IMG/VR virus record: IMGVR_UViG_3300027985_000330
Coordinates: 1-56,306 of that record
Source: a virus
DNA length: 56,306 nt
Reading direction: 5' to 3' (one strand)
Of the stretch, positions 8,931 through 16,715 are shown piece after piece. Position numbers and translations under genes: made by a program. Below the pieces are notes generated by a model that saw only the letters and a list, made by a program, of their open reading frames with translations, did no database searches and had not been told where the DNA came from. Position 1 is the stretch's first letter; every line of letters starts with the position of its first letter.

Positions 8931-10391
8931 TTATTGTGGCCATGTAAACCAATATATAGGCGTTCTTGCCCGTTTTCCTTCGGATTCAGCATTAGCTACA
9001 GTCGCCAATATAAAGCCATATTTTTCTCCAGATTTTGGTTGCCATGGATACTCAAGTGGAGTTCCTTTTAACAAATTCGTGTGATCGAAATTCAGATTCC
9101 CCCAAGCGTGCAAACCATTTTCGCTCCATTTTCCAAACCATTCAAAAAATGCGCATATCCATCTACCATCGCGTTCGACGAGAATGTATTGTCTACCATC
9201 AAGTATTTTCCCATCACCAAAAACATCATATCCTATCCAATCTTCAAGACCATCATAACTGATGTTACAATACCAGCTTTCGTCCCCCCAATAGTTGCCA
9301 CGATGGATATTAAGTCCTGAGATTTCACCGCGTTCTGGATAGCTTGAAATATTAGATAAGCCAAAGCTATTACCGACTACATCTACTTTATCCCACGAAA
9401 AACTAGTATTAATATCCTGAACGGTGCAATACATATCAACACCTTTAAATAGTTCTGGATATTTTAATCCGATAGATATGAGCTCATCTCCATATTCTGG
9501 ATGTTCAAATCCATTAAATACTCCATTTACCGGATATTCTGCAAATTTAAAAAGCTTTCCATGTTCTACGCAAAATTCCATAATATCGCGATTATTATCT
9601 ATCATATCGCAGATATTATCACCACCGGATTGAATTCTTAAACCATCAATATACTGAAAAACGGATTCCAATACAATTGGATTAAAGGATTCATTATGCG
9701 TCCATAGCGTTTGCCCATCTATCATCTCATTTCGTATGACTTTCAGCATATTTATAACGCTATTGATGGATCGTTCTCCAACATCGTCAAATTCGCGCTT
9801 GAATATAATTTCTTTTACCAATGGACTGCCATCTTTATATTTCGTAGTTGCAACTTTCCGCATAATGCGAGTCCAATAATTGGCTAATATCTCATCTGTC
9901 CATACGGATTCATTATTAATATCATCTTTACCATCATTCGCATGATATGCCGCAATCGACATTCCTGCATCGCGAATCATTGTTAAAATTCTTACTGCTT
10001 CGGACTCTTCACCTTTCCCGATATGAACATCTTGCCTTGGTTCTCCATTCCAATAATCTGGCAACGATTCTTCTGACCAATTATTTGAACATAATAAATC
10101 TACAACAAAATGATTACATCCCATATTGCGATGCATGTTAATCATTTCAATTCGTTGCGCATCTGTCCAAACTTTACTCAAGATTGTGCATGTATTTTTC
10201 TTACCATATATAAAGCTTGCTATATCGAGATCAGCTATGGTTTCTATCTCTATCTCAGACTCATCTATGACTGGTTTTATTCGTTGTAACAGCGAATCCA
10301 GCTTGGATTCGATCCGGTCAAGCTGTGTTTGAAATACATCTACAATTGCAGATGCTTCGCTTATGATATCCTCTATCGATTCTTCGCTCAT
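8931..10391 (-). CDS. large unknown protein in tail module (possible receptor/glycan-acting protein)
   Basis: 486 residues. The first 45 residues form an acidic helix or short coiled coil (VFQTQLDRIESKLDSLLQRI). Residues of about 60-330 alternate strands and helices with acidic motifs at strand ends ('HFVVDLL', 'IIFKREFDD', 'TLWTHNES', 'GLRIQSGGDN', 'FKFAEYPV'), like a TIM-barrel fold. The last 130 residues are Trp/Gly-rich (NYWGDESWY, 'FFEWFGKW'), like a beta-sandwich. I do not recognise a named family. Its place between the fibre genes and the tail tube gene suggests a virion-bound glycosidase-like or receptor protein. Catalytic acids cannot be fixed from one sequence. Confidence 0.55.
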   Translation of the reverse strand: MSEESIEDIISEASAIVDVFQTQLDRIESKLDSLLQRIKPVIDESEIEIETIADLDIASFIYGKKNTCTILSKVWTDAQRIEMINMHRNMGCNHFVVDLLCSNNWSEESLPDYWNGEPRQDVHIGKGEESEAVRILTMIRDAGMSIAAYHANDGKDDINNESVWTDEILANYWTRIMRKVATTKYKDGSPLVKEIIFKREFDDVGERSINSVINMLKVIRNEMIDGQTLWTHNESFNPIVLESVFQYIDGLRIQSGGDNICDMIDNNRDIMEFCVEHGKLFKFAEYPVNGVFNGFEHPEYGDELISIGLKYPELFKGVDMYCTVQDINTSFSWDKVDVVGNSFGLSNISSYPERGEISGLNIHRGNYWGDESWYCNISYDGLEDWIGYDVFGDGKILDGRQYILVERDGRWICAFFEWFGKWSENGLHAWGNLNFDHTNLLKGTPLEYPWQPKSGEKYGFILATVANAESEGKRARTPIYWFTWPQ

Positions 10392-10402
10392 ATCGCTTCA
10401 CC

Positions 10403-10843
10403 TTATGCGTCGAACATTGTAAGAAATTCCTGTCTCAGCGGTTCCAGTTCAGTTGGCACAGTTGCCGCTTTAAGTGCTTCACTTGCTCCGGCTATATCGC
10501 CTAACTCAAGTGCTCCATTGATTGCCTGCCAGTCCTTCATGAAGGGTCCCCGTATCTCTGCCGGTAATTCCATCCAGCGTTTATACATTCGCGATTTTAG
10601 TGGGGGTTCCGGTATGATTGTAGCGGCAAGTTGCAGATAGGATTGCACAGCGTCCAATGGTTCGAGAATGATTGTTTCACCATCTGATGTGGCTGGTAGT
10701 TCCACTCTGGTAACCGTTACTGGAGACCCGAGTGGGTGGGTTCCGTCGCTCCAGCGAAAGCGGATTTCGGTAGGGGTTGCCTCTACCTCATCGATGTGGG
10801 TGATGCGTGGATTTTCGAAATGTGGATTTAATAGCCGTATCAT
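10403..10843 (-). CDS. small protein next to the variable tail-fibre gene
   Basis: 146 residues; N-terminal half beta-like ('TEIRFRWSDGTHPLG', 'VTVTRVELPA'), C-terminal half helical and acidic ('MYKRWMELPAEIRGPFMKDW', 'GASEALKAATVP'). It is noticeably richer in G+C than most of the window, like the 3' half of the next gene. It lies 17 bases after that gene's stop codon, so it may be a fibre assembly factor or a second fibre part. It does not look like the Avd protein of retroelements. Function unknown. Confidence 0.55.
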   Translation of the reverse strand: MIRLLNPHFENPRITHIDEVEATPTEIRFRWSDGTHPLGSPVTVTRVELPATSDGETIILEPLDAVQSYLQLAATIIPEPPLKSRMYKRWMELPAEIRGPFMKDWQAINGALELGDIAGASEALKAATVPTELEPLRQEFLTMFDA

Positions 10844-10860
10844 AACGTAATGTTTTCAGG

Positions 10861-13617
10861 TTACTCAACAAAAGCGGATCGCACCCCGACAATGCCGTAG
10901 CGAGCGCTGCGGGTGTAGCCGTTGTAGAGCGCAGCAACCCCAGCAGCGGAGCCGCTGATCCAAGTGCCGCCGCGAAGCGGTAGCCGTTCGCCATTGTTGC
11001 GGTCGTAAAATCTACCTCGCGTCGGGACTGCGGCAGTCATCGGAAAAAATCCTAATGCCTTGATGATGGATGGTGCTGTTACACCGGACGCTGTTATTGC
11101 GTTAAATTGAGTCTGTGCAAACGTCGACTCCGACGAATAGTAGGTGATAGCATCTTTCAGGATCAGATTCCCGCTGCCATCCGCTGCACTATGATCCCAT
11201 TTGAGTGTCAGTGCCGTTCCGGGTGTGACCTCCGAACCATCCTCCAATATAGCTTCCCAATCGGTAGATGATACTCCAAAATCAGTCGTTGAGAGTGCGG
11301 CATTATTGTCCGGTATGATCTGGATTTCGCCGTTATTTGTTCGAGATCCAGCGACCCATTCAAACACATTACCATTAAGACCCATCACTCCATAAGCGGT
11401 ATTATCGTGACTCCATGCGTTATAGGGAGCCCCTGTAAGTGTGCGGATGTCGGTAGCATCATATGAGCCTGCAACAAGTGTTCCTTTTTCGGATGACACT
11501 GAGTAATCTGCACCATTGTTGTTATTCCCTCTCGGTTCGTGGGACAGACTTAATGAGCGGAGATAGAGGTATGACCACTCTGCATTGGTGATATGGTGGT
11601 ATCCAGTGCCGTTTTGGCGACAAATCGTGATAGACTCATCAAAATTAATATCCGCGACAGGATCAACCATCTTGAGTGATGCTATCCGATAAGCTGTATT
11701 TACTTTTGTAGATGTGTTGGCCACGATAGCACCGGTCGATACGTTGATCAAGACTCCCTCATATTTCGCCACATAAAACGCTGATTTGAGCACACCGCCA
11801 ACCGTCCATACTGGATGTTCCGATGAGTCTGAGTATCCAAGTTCGGTGAGGATTGGAGCTGATAATGGGTCTTGCGTTGGTGTGATTTTTACGTAGATGC
11901 CAGGCACGCCTTCGGCGGTAAATTTTACAGTGTTTCGCCCCCCTGAAATCGCCTCAAAAAATGAGGTGATAGTTGATTGGACTCCTGTGTCTGTGATCTT
12001 GTAACCGAGACTAGCAGCATACAAGGTAAGGGTCTCTTCGCTCGTTACATAGCTAGGAGCCGGGTTATCGACAAACTCAATATCGACAGTGATCGTTCCG
12101 TAGTAACTCGACAGCGGAGTAAATACAATCCTCCCATCTGTCCAATTCCAAGTGATGTTTGTAAGTGCGACAGTCGTCGGCTTTGTTGTTGTAGTAGTAA
12201 CTGATGCTGCGTAATAGTCGAGCACCGATCTATTACCGATCTTGAATGATCCCGCAGCGGCGTTGCGTATCACCATCGATTTAATAACGCGACCAGACTG
12301 CATCAGGTCAGCATTATTGAGGTGTAACGATGTAGTGGTTCCAGCCCATGATAGCGTGTAAGATCTGCGGTCGATAACCGCATCTATAGATGATTCAATT
12401 TCGCTATCTCTAGCAATAGTGCTTGCAATCCTCGCATCAGCAATCGTTCCTGTAGTAACATTATCTCCGTTGATTCCAGTTCCCACCTTCGATCCGCTCA
12501 AAGACCCATCAGCAAGATCGTCCAGATCAGCGTCATACGCTTGCACCGTTACCCCTATTGTCGATGATTGCAGAGCACTATCAGCCAAATCCAGCGATGC
12601 ATTTACGCTTGTATCTAGCTTTGTCTCATCAATAGATCCTGAAATTAATGATGCTGTCAAATCCTGTCCTGTTAACGCTAGATCAATCTCGCTCGAATCC
12701 GTCACTGTTACCGCAACGTGCCTTGCGCTTGTGTTGGCTGCAACGTCTGTGTTGTTGCTTACCTCAGTATCAAAGTCACTCACTTGCGATGCCGCGATAC
12801 TTAATGCGCTTGATCCTGCCCACGTTGTTGGATTGATTGCCGCCCATGCGGTCAAATCTGCATCTAATGGTTGATATACTGTGGATAAAGCGTTGATTGC
12901 GCTTGTGATTTCGCTGTCACGCGCAATTGTGCTAGCTATTCTTGCGTCTGCAAGCGTTCCGGTTGTGATATTGCTAGCGTTTGTGAAATAAGTTATAGGT
13001 TGGCCGCCTAGAGTCAATGCGTTTTTGTCCTGTAGCGACAACTCAATCTCACCAGAGCTGGAATGAACATATGTAACGCGACCAATCAATAATGGAATTG
13101 CAGGTGCGGTGCTAGTCCATGCCCCGGCAACAGATGATGATAGATATAATCTATCTCCAAGTGTATACATGCTAGTATTCAGATCGTGCAGCTTTCCCAA
13201 TTTCGTTATAATACCGTAGCTATTATTCGGTATAGTCATAGTTGTAACACCGATAACATCTGATATGTTATCAAGTGAGTCTGCAATCGCGGGAGAAACT
13301 GTATTTCTACCACCAATCGAACCAGTTACTTTTACAATCGTTCCATTTGGAATTGTCGATCCTGTATTATTTCGAACAACCTCTGTAAACTCCTGACCAA
13401 TCGTTTGAATAACTCCATCGTATCCTGTTATTACCTCGAATGCAGCGTCATTTGAATTCCACGAAACTCGGTCAACAAATTCTGCCATCACAGCAGAGTT
13501 TCCAACTCGATACGCTTCTTCATGTTGTGCAAATGTATAATCGCTCGCTTTATAGGTTACGGCGTTTAATGAAACACTAAAAAGCAATGATGATAAAATG
13601 TATTTTAATTTATTCAT
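10861..13617 (-). CDS. secreted-type tail fibre with C-terminal C-type-lectin/FGE fold and DGR-like variable end
   Basis: 918 residues. The start MNKLKYILSSLLFSVSLNA is a Sec signal peptide with a likely signal peptidase cut after LNA. Residues of about 70-200 are beta-rich; 200-420 hold diverged repeats with 'TGTIADARIASTIARDSEI' twice and 'YQPLDADLTAWAAI', typical of long phage fibres. The C-terminal 250 residues match the formylglycine-generating-enzyme type C-type-lectin fold used by retroelement target proteins ('GLNGNVFEWVAGS', 'LPLRGGTWISGSAAGVAALY', 'GVRSAFVE'). The last segment fits the diversity-generating retroelement variable region. It should be the receptor-binding fibre. No reverse transcriptase gene is seen in this window. 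A signal peptide on a fibre is odd because virion proteins are assembled in the cytoplasm. Confidence 0.8.
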   Translation of the reverse strand: MNKLKYILSSLLFSVSLNAVTYKASDYTFAQHEEAYRVGNSAVMAEFVDRVSWNSNDAAFEVITGYDGVIQTIGQEFTEVVRNNTGSTIPNGTIVKVTGSIGGRNTVSPAIADSLDNISDVIGVTTMTIPNNSYGIITKLGKLHDLNTSMYTLGDRLYLSSSVAGAWTSTAPAIPLLIGRVTYVHSSSGEIELSLQDKNALTLGGQPITYFTNASNITTGTLADARIASTIARDSEITSAINALSTVYQPLDADLTAWAAINPTTWAGSSALSIAASQVSDFDTEVSNNTDVAANTSARHVAVTVTDSSEIDLALTGQDLTASLISGSIDETKLDTSVNASLDLADSALQSSTIGVTVQAYDADLDDLADGSLSGSKVGTGINGDNVTTGTIADARIASTIARDSEIESSIDAVIDRRSYTLSWAGTTTSLHLNNADLMQSGRVIKSMVIRNAAAGSFKIGNRSVLDYYAASVTTTTTKPTTVALTNITWNWTDGRIVFTPLSSYYGTITVDIEFVDNPAPSYVTSEETLTLYAASLGYKITDTGVQSTITSFFEAISGGRNTVKFTAEGVPGIYVKITPTQDPLSAPILTELGYSDSSEHPVWTVGGVLKSAFYVAKYEGVLINVSTGAIVANTSTKVNTAYRIASLKMVDPVADINFDESITICRQNGTGYHHITNAEWSYLYLRSLSLSHEPRGNNNNGADYSVSSEKGTLVAGSYDATDIRTLTGAPYNAWSHDNTAYGVMGLNGNVFEWVAGSRTNNGEIQIIPDNNAALSTTDFGVSSTDWEAILEDGSEVTPGTALTLKWDHSAADGSGNLILKDAITYYSSESTFAQTQFNAITASGVTAPSIIKALGFFPMTAAVPTRGRFYDRNNGERLPLRGGTWISGSAAGVAALYNGYTRSARYGIVGVRSAFVE
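10879..10962 (-). other. DGR-like variable region (VR)
   Basis: This covers codons from the Trp of 'RGGTW' to the Arg of 'GVRSAF' at the end of the fibre gene. Compared with the usual template reading (RGG.W.NGS.AGV.AL with Asn codons at variable sites, ending NIGFR), the expected Asn sites here read Ile, Ser, Ala, Tyr, Gly, Tyr and Ala, several with codons ATC, AGC, TAC and GGC that can each be reached from AAC by change at A only. That is the pattern left by adenine-directed mutation. I found no second copy (template repeat) in the window. Confidence 0.6.
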
Positions 13618-13618
13618 A

Positions 13619-14122
13619 TTAGCTTAAAAATATAGGAATTGAACCATCTGATGTAATTGTTATATAGTCATCGCTTGTTACATCGATATAACATTCAAGA
13701 TTCGGAATAACCATTGCGTAATTGCATGAAAACAACCAATTTCCGTGGCTGTCGTCTTGTTTACCGAGTGAAATAATATCGCTCTGTTGATTAATTGTCT
13801 GAATAATATAATTATCTGATCCGAGTGTAACGGCCTGCCATGCAATTTGAGATATGACTACGTTTGTAGCGTGTGCTTTTGAATAAACAGTCGAATAGTT
13901 TAGTCCACGAAATAAGATTTGAATGCCCTTGTAGAATAACGTATCTCCGGAATGCGTGCGTTGAAACTGAATTCCAGCAGTGTCATAAATCGACATTGTA
14001 TCATTTTGAGAGTATTCATCGGGTAAATAATTCAACCAACAATACCACGTCGCTGACTGTGATGAATCTGCAACGCTATCGTCAACTAATGCTTGTCTAA
14101 GTATGTGTGATGCCGGATACAT
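13619..14122 (-). CDS. tail terminator / minor capsid-type protein
   Basis: 167 residues, between the HK97 gp10-like gene and the fibre gene. The start 'MYPASHILRQALVDDSVAD' and 'VVISQIAWQAVTLGSDNYIIQTI' fit small tail-completion proteins (minor capsid/tail terminator group) which follow gp10 in siphoviruses. Assigned mainly by order (stopper, gp10, terminator). The start codon overlaps the preceding stop. Confidence 0.5.
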   Translation of the reverse strand: MYPASHILRQALVDDSVADSSQSATWYCWLNYLPDEYSQNDTMSIYDTAGIQFQRTHSGDTLFYKGIQILFRGLNYSTVYSKAHATNVVISQIAWQAVTLGSDNYIIQTINQQSDIISLGKQDDSHGNWLFSCNYAMVIPNLECYIDVTSDDYITITSDGSIPIFLS

Positions 14123-14607
14123 TATTTATATAACTCCTGTTTGCCTTCATCCCCAAGACTAACAGATTGAACGATTGAGTCCTTTATGATTTGATTCATT
14201 TTTGCCCTGTTTTGAGCATCTTTCATAGGATCTTCCAAAAATTTGTTCTTTCCGCGTGGTTGAGGATCCCAATATCTACCTTTTTTACGAATACCATCTA
14301 CATAATAACCTTGTCTCGGTTCTCCCTTATGCTTCATTGGCATTTCGTGGACTGCTGCCGCATATTCAGCGGTATAACCAACGTAAATTGATGAATTTAA
14401 AAGGTTTCCTTCTCTTCTAGTAAATGCGCTTGCTCTGAGGTGTCCTAAATCAACAGGAACTTGCTTCATAGATTCCCGTTGCAGAAAAAGCCCAGATCGC
14501 TTTAGCCCCACAGAAACACCGCGTTGGATATCGCGTCTAGAACGATCTATTCCAGCCATTACTTGCTTGAACCCGTCGAATTCAAATGTTTTTGTTTTGT
14601 CAGCCAT
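14122..14607 (-). CDS. HK97 gp10-like tail completion protein
   Basis: 161 residues with the HK97 gp10 pattern: 'GVSVGLKRSGLFLQRESMKQ' then 'VPVDLGHLRASAF' and 'YAAAVHEMPMKHKG', ending in helices ('KNKFLEDPMKDAQNRAKMNQII'). This family (lambda gpZ type) closes the tail and helps it join the head. Overlaps the neighbouring genes by one base. Confidence 0.75.
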   Translation of the reverse strand: MADKTKTFEFDGFKQVMAGIDRSRRDIQRGVSVGLKRSGLFLQRESMKQVPVDLGHLRASAFTRREGNLLNSSIYVGYTAEYAAAVHEMPMKHKGEPRQGYYVDGIRKKGRYWDPQPRGKNKFLEDPMKDAQNRAKMNQIIKDSIVQSVSLGDEGKQELYK

Positions 14608-14951
14608 TACAAATAAGCAGTTCTTAGATATTCATTATATCGAAGCGTTGGAACCTTTTCGAATTTCTTAACTTGGAATGCACCGCTATTTGATTGCGGA
14701 ATACTTTCGCTTGTCAAATCTTGAATAGTCCCGTCAAATAACCAATCACCCGTTGACATATCGCGATCAACATAAACCGTCGAGTTGCTCATCCATTTTT
14801 CACCTTTATCAGATTGATGCAATGATTCTATCCATTCCCATCGAACGCTAATTTGAACGGGAGACGCAAAAGTCCATTGACCATAAGCATCTCTAGTGCT
14901 TCTAGCCCAATAAACCGCTGTTCCCTTGCGCATTCGTGTAATTAAGCTCAT
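14607..14951 (-). CDS. head closure / head-tail stopper protein
   Basis: 114 residues, short beta-barrel pattern typical of SPP1 gp16/lambda FII-like proteins: 'KGTAVYWARSTRDAYGQW', 'VQISVRWEW', 'STVYVDRDMSTGDWLFDGT' and an end 'VRRF-like' segment 'QVKKFEKVPTLRYNEYL'. It lies between the adaptor and gp10-like genes, which is its normal place. Confidence 0.65.
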   Translation of the reverse strand: MSLITRMRKGTAVYWARSTRDAYGQWTFASPVQISVRWEWIESLHQSDKGEKWMSNSTVYVDRDMSTGDWLFDGTIQDLTSESIPQSNSGAFQVKKFEKVPTLRYNEYLRTAYL

Positions 14952-15364
14952 TACGTTAAATCTAAAAGCGATTCTTGTTCGTCTGTGAGTGTCCCTAAAA
15001 ATATAAAGGCTGGAGTTCCTGCATTCCCATCAACAACCGCTTTGTCATGAGATGCTAAACTTCCCGCTGTATCTAATCGCATTGCGGTTTGACCGTAAAA
15101 CGAACTGTTTAAACCTAAATCCGTTGCATCTTGTTTTGTCTCGCTAACGGTTGCAGCTTTTTCAGCTTTTGCGCGTGGTTTGTAATTCGTATAAAAATGA
15201 GCAGATAACCAGCGTTCTATTAATTCAAGTCTCGTATCGCTATAACCGCTATTTGTGCATAATTCTGTAACCATTTCATTTGCTACAGAAATAAACGCTG
15301 TTAAATCATCACCATCATCTATTTCTATAATCAATGCAACGTTAGCTTGTGATGTTCTAGCCAT
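14951..15364 (-). CDS. head-tail adaptor (gp6/connector-like)
   Basis: 137 residues; 'ARTSQANVALIIEIDDGDDLTAFISVANEMVTE' followed by 'LELIERWLSAHFYTNY' and 'ETKQDATDLGLNSSFYGQTAM' is a pattern of connector proteins that bind below the portal (helical bundle with a long tail). Place and size agree. It ends with an acidic 'DEQESLLDLT'. Confidence 0.6.
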   Translation of the reverse strand: MARTSQANVALIIEIDDGDDLTAFISVANEMVTELCTNSGYSDTRLELIERWLSAHFYTNYKPRAKAEKAATVSETKQDATDLGLNSSFYGQTAMRLDTAGSLASHDKAVVDGNAGTPAFIFLGTLTDEQESLLDLT

Positions 15365-15591
15365 TAGAGATTCCCCTTGCTTAATCTTTTATCGTGATCT
15401 CTTATATCAATCTTTGTTTCATTTATACTGTTTGCAAATGCAATCTGATTATTTTCAACAACGGCTAATCTCGTTTCATGATCTACCAACCTAAGCATTC
15501 CCCATGCTAAAATTCCTGTCATTATTGGTAGTGTTACAATAATGACTATGCTAGATAGTAATCTTATCATTTCTTTGTCTTGCAGGCTCAT
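15364..15591 (-). CDS. small membrane protein with one TM helix and coiled coil
   Basis: 75 residues: cytoplasmic start, one TM helix (about 10-33, 'LLSSIVIIVTLPIMTGILAWGM'-like, hydrophobic throughout) and a polar helical tail with heptads ('LVDHETRLAVVENNQIA', 'IDIRDHDKRLSKG'). The layout resembles holin-associated or XhlA-like proteins but with the membrane part first. It could take part in lysis. Its start and stop overlap the neighbouring genes. Confidence 0.5.
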   Translation of the reverse strand: MSLQDKEMIRLLSSIVIIVTLPIMTGILAWGMLRLVDHETRLAVVENNQIAFANSINETKIDIRDHDKRLSKGNL

Positions 15592-16214
15592 AAATAATCT
15601 TCAGGTAATGCTTTTGGAAATATATCCAATGCGGATTCAGGATTTAAGTTTATAATTTCAGCATCATGAAAAACAATGTTTAATGTTCGTTTAATGTGAC
15701 AAAATCCCTCAGTGAATTGAGAGAATACCTGCTGCCGTTCTTTTAGATCGTTATCCACATACCAATCGACGGATTTCCCATCTGGTGCATTACAATCAAT
15801 CCCTAGCAGAAATATGCGGCTCGCCCCAAGAATCAGAGCCATATTTATAGCACTTGCCCCGCTGCTCCAATTGTATCCAATCGCGTCCCTATAGAGCCCT
15901 GAAAGCTTTCGCGGATACCAATTAAGCCAAGATTCAGGTCTACACTTTAATGCGCTATTATGCGTCAATATTAGACCTCCGTGAGCCGCTAATCCATCGT
16001 AGTGCGTAGTGAAAAAATCATGCGCTTTAGCTGGATTGTAATCGCTGAAAAATACGCAATTACAAATATCTTTACCGAGCTTATATGCGTAATTTGTTCC
16101 GATTGTATTCTTTCCACGTAACCGCTCAAAATCGAATCCAGACAATGAAGTGCCACCGCCTATAATATAAACGTCTTGTCCTTCATATCGTTTATCTGGA
16201 TTCCAAAGCGGCAT
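15588..16214 (-). CDS. Rossmann-like phage protein (DUF115-like family)
   Basis: 208 residues. The start 'MPLWNPDKRYEGQDVYIIGGGTSLSGFDFERLRGKNTIGTNYA' is split here as N-terminal dinucleotide-binding-like turn 'IIGGGTSLSGFD' then 'GKNTIGTNYA', as in phage proteins sometimes named norphogenetic and in DUF115. A second conserved block is 'SSGASAINMALILGASRIFL' with 'GIDCN' at the strand end. The family looks like nucleotide-sugar or pterin-binding enzymes, but no reaction is established. It sits among head genes. Confidence 0.55.
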   Translation of the reverse strand: MPLWNPDKRYEGQDVYIIGGGTSLSGFDFERLRGKNTIGTNYAYKLGKDICNCVFFSDYNPAKAHDFFTTHYDGLAAHGGLILTHNSALKCRPESWLNWYPRKLSGLYRDAIGYNWSSGASAINMALILGASRIFLLGIDCNAPDGKSVDWYVDNDLKERQQVFSQFTEGFCHIKRTLNIVFHDAEIINLNPESALDIFPKALPEDYL

Positions 16215-16216
16215 AA

Positions 16217-16645
16217 TTACTCAACTCCGTTTACGTAGTTATTTATAAATTGCTCAAGCTCGCTTTCTCGTAGCTTTTTTGAGTTTACTACTTTGTCACC
16301 GTCATCAGGATCGATAACGTTAAACCATCCGCGACCAAGATCGACAATTGATAAACCCGCCTCATCGGCAAATGGATATTTCTTCACCTCAGTATCTACA
16401 GTTACCGCAACTTCTTCTTTAGTTTCTTCTGCTTTTACGTTTGCGGTTGTTTCGTTATTTATAACAACTTGCAATACGGTTTTTACTTCATTGCGAGCTA
16501 AAAATTCAGCTTCTAGTTCAAATTTCGCGGGATATACTTTGTCTAGCTCGATAACGGTTTCAATTACATCACCGCTAACGAATTTTTTACCGAACATATA
16601 ATGCTCAGCGCAATTCGGTTTTAATTTATATTTTTGTGTGTTCAT
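16217..16645 (-). CDS. hypothetical head-region protein
   Basis: 142 residues, acidic and Val-rich, with a low-complexity middle (KAEETKEEVAVTVDTEV) between an N-terminal domain and a C-terminal 'ADEAGLSIVDLGRGWFNVID' segment. The gene follows the capsid gene across a strong terminator, with ribosome site AAAAGGAAAC. I do not recognise it; it may be a minor head or Ig-like part. Confidence 0.5.
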   Translation of the reverse strand: MNTQKYKLKPNCAEHYMFGKKFVSGDVIETVIELDKVYPAKFELEAEFLARNEVKTVLQVVINNETTANVKAEETKEEVAVTVDTEVKKYPFADEAGLSIVDLGRGWFNVIDPDDGDKVVNSKKLRESELEQFINNYVNGVE

Positions 16646-16660
16646 GTTTCCTTTTAATAC

Positions 16661-16702
16661 AAAAAAAATAAAAATGAGCCGGAAAGATCGTCAATCCGGC
16701 TC
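16661..16702 (-). terminator. rho-independent terminator after major capsid gene
   Basis: On the minus strand, a 7-bp perfect GC-rich stem GAGCCGG/CCGGCTC with a 13-base loop is followed by ATTTTTATTTTTTTT. It lies 14 bases after the capsid stop codon and would make a capsid-rich short message while some transcription continues into connector genes. Confidence 0.85.
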
Positions 16703-16715
16703 AAAATATAAGCAA

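Noticed and set aside
10788-10994. 68-residue minus frame across the variable region
   Set aside because: Shadow of the fibre gene end and the next gene; Ala/Leu/Thr-rich only because of GC-rich DNA.
12390-12970. Diverged repeat in the fibre gene (TGTIADARIAST twice)
   Set aside because: It is a protein-level repeat common in fibres; the DNA copies have drifted, so it is not a template/variable repeat pair of a retroelement.
15747-15760. A perfect DnaA box-like TTATCCACA on the plus strand
   Set aside because: It lies inside the coding region of the Rossmann-like gene, stands alone, and has no AT-rich unwinding region near it.
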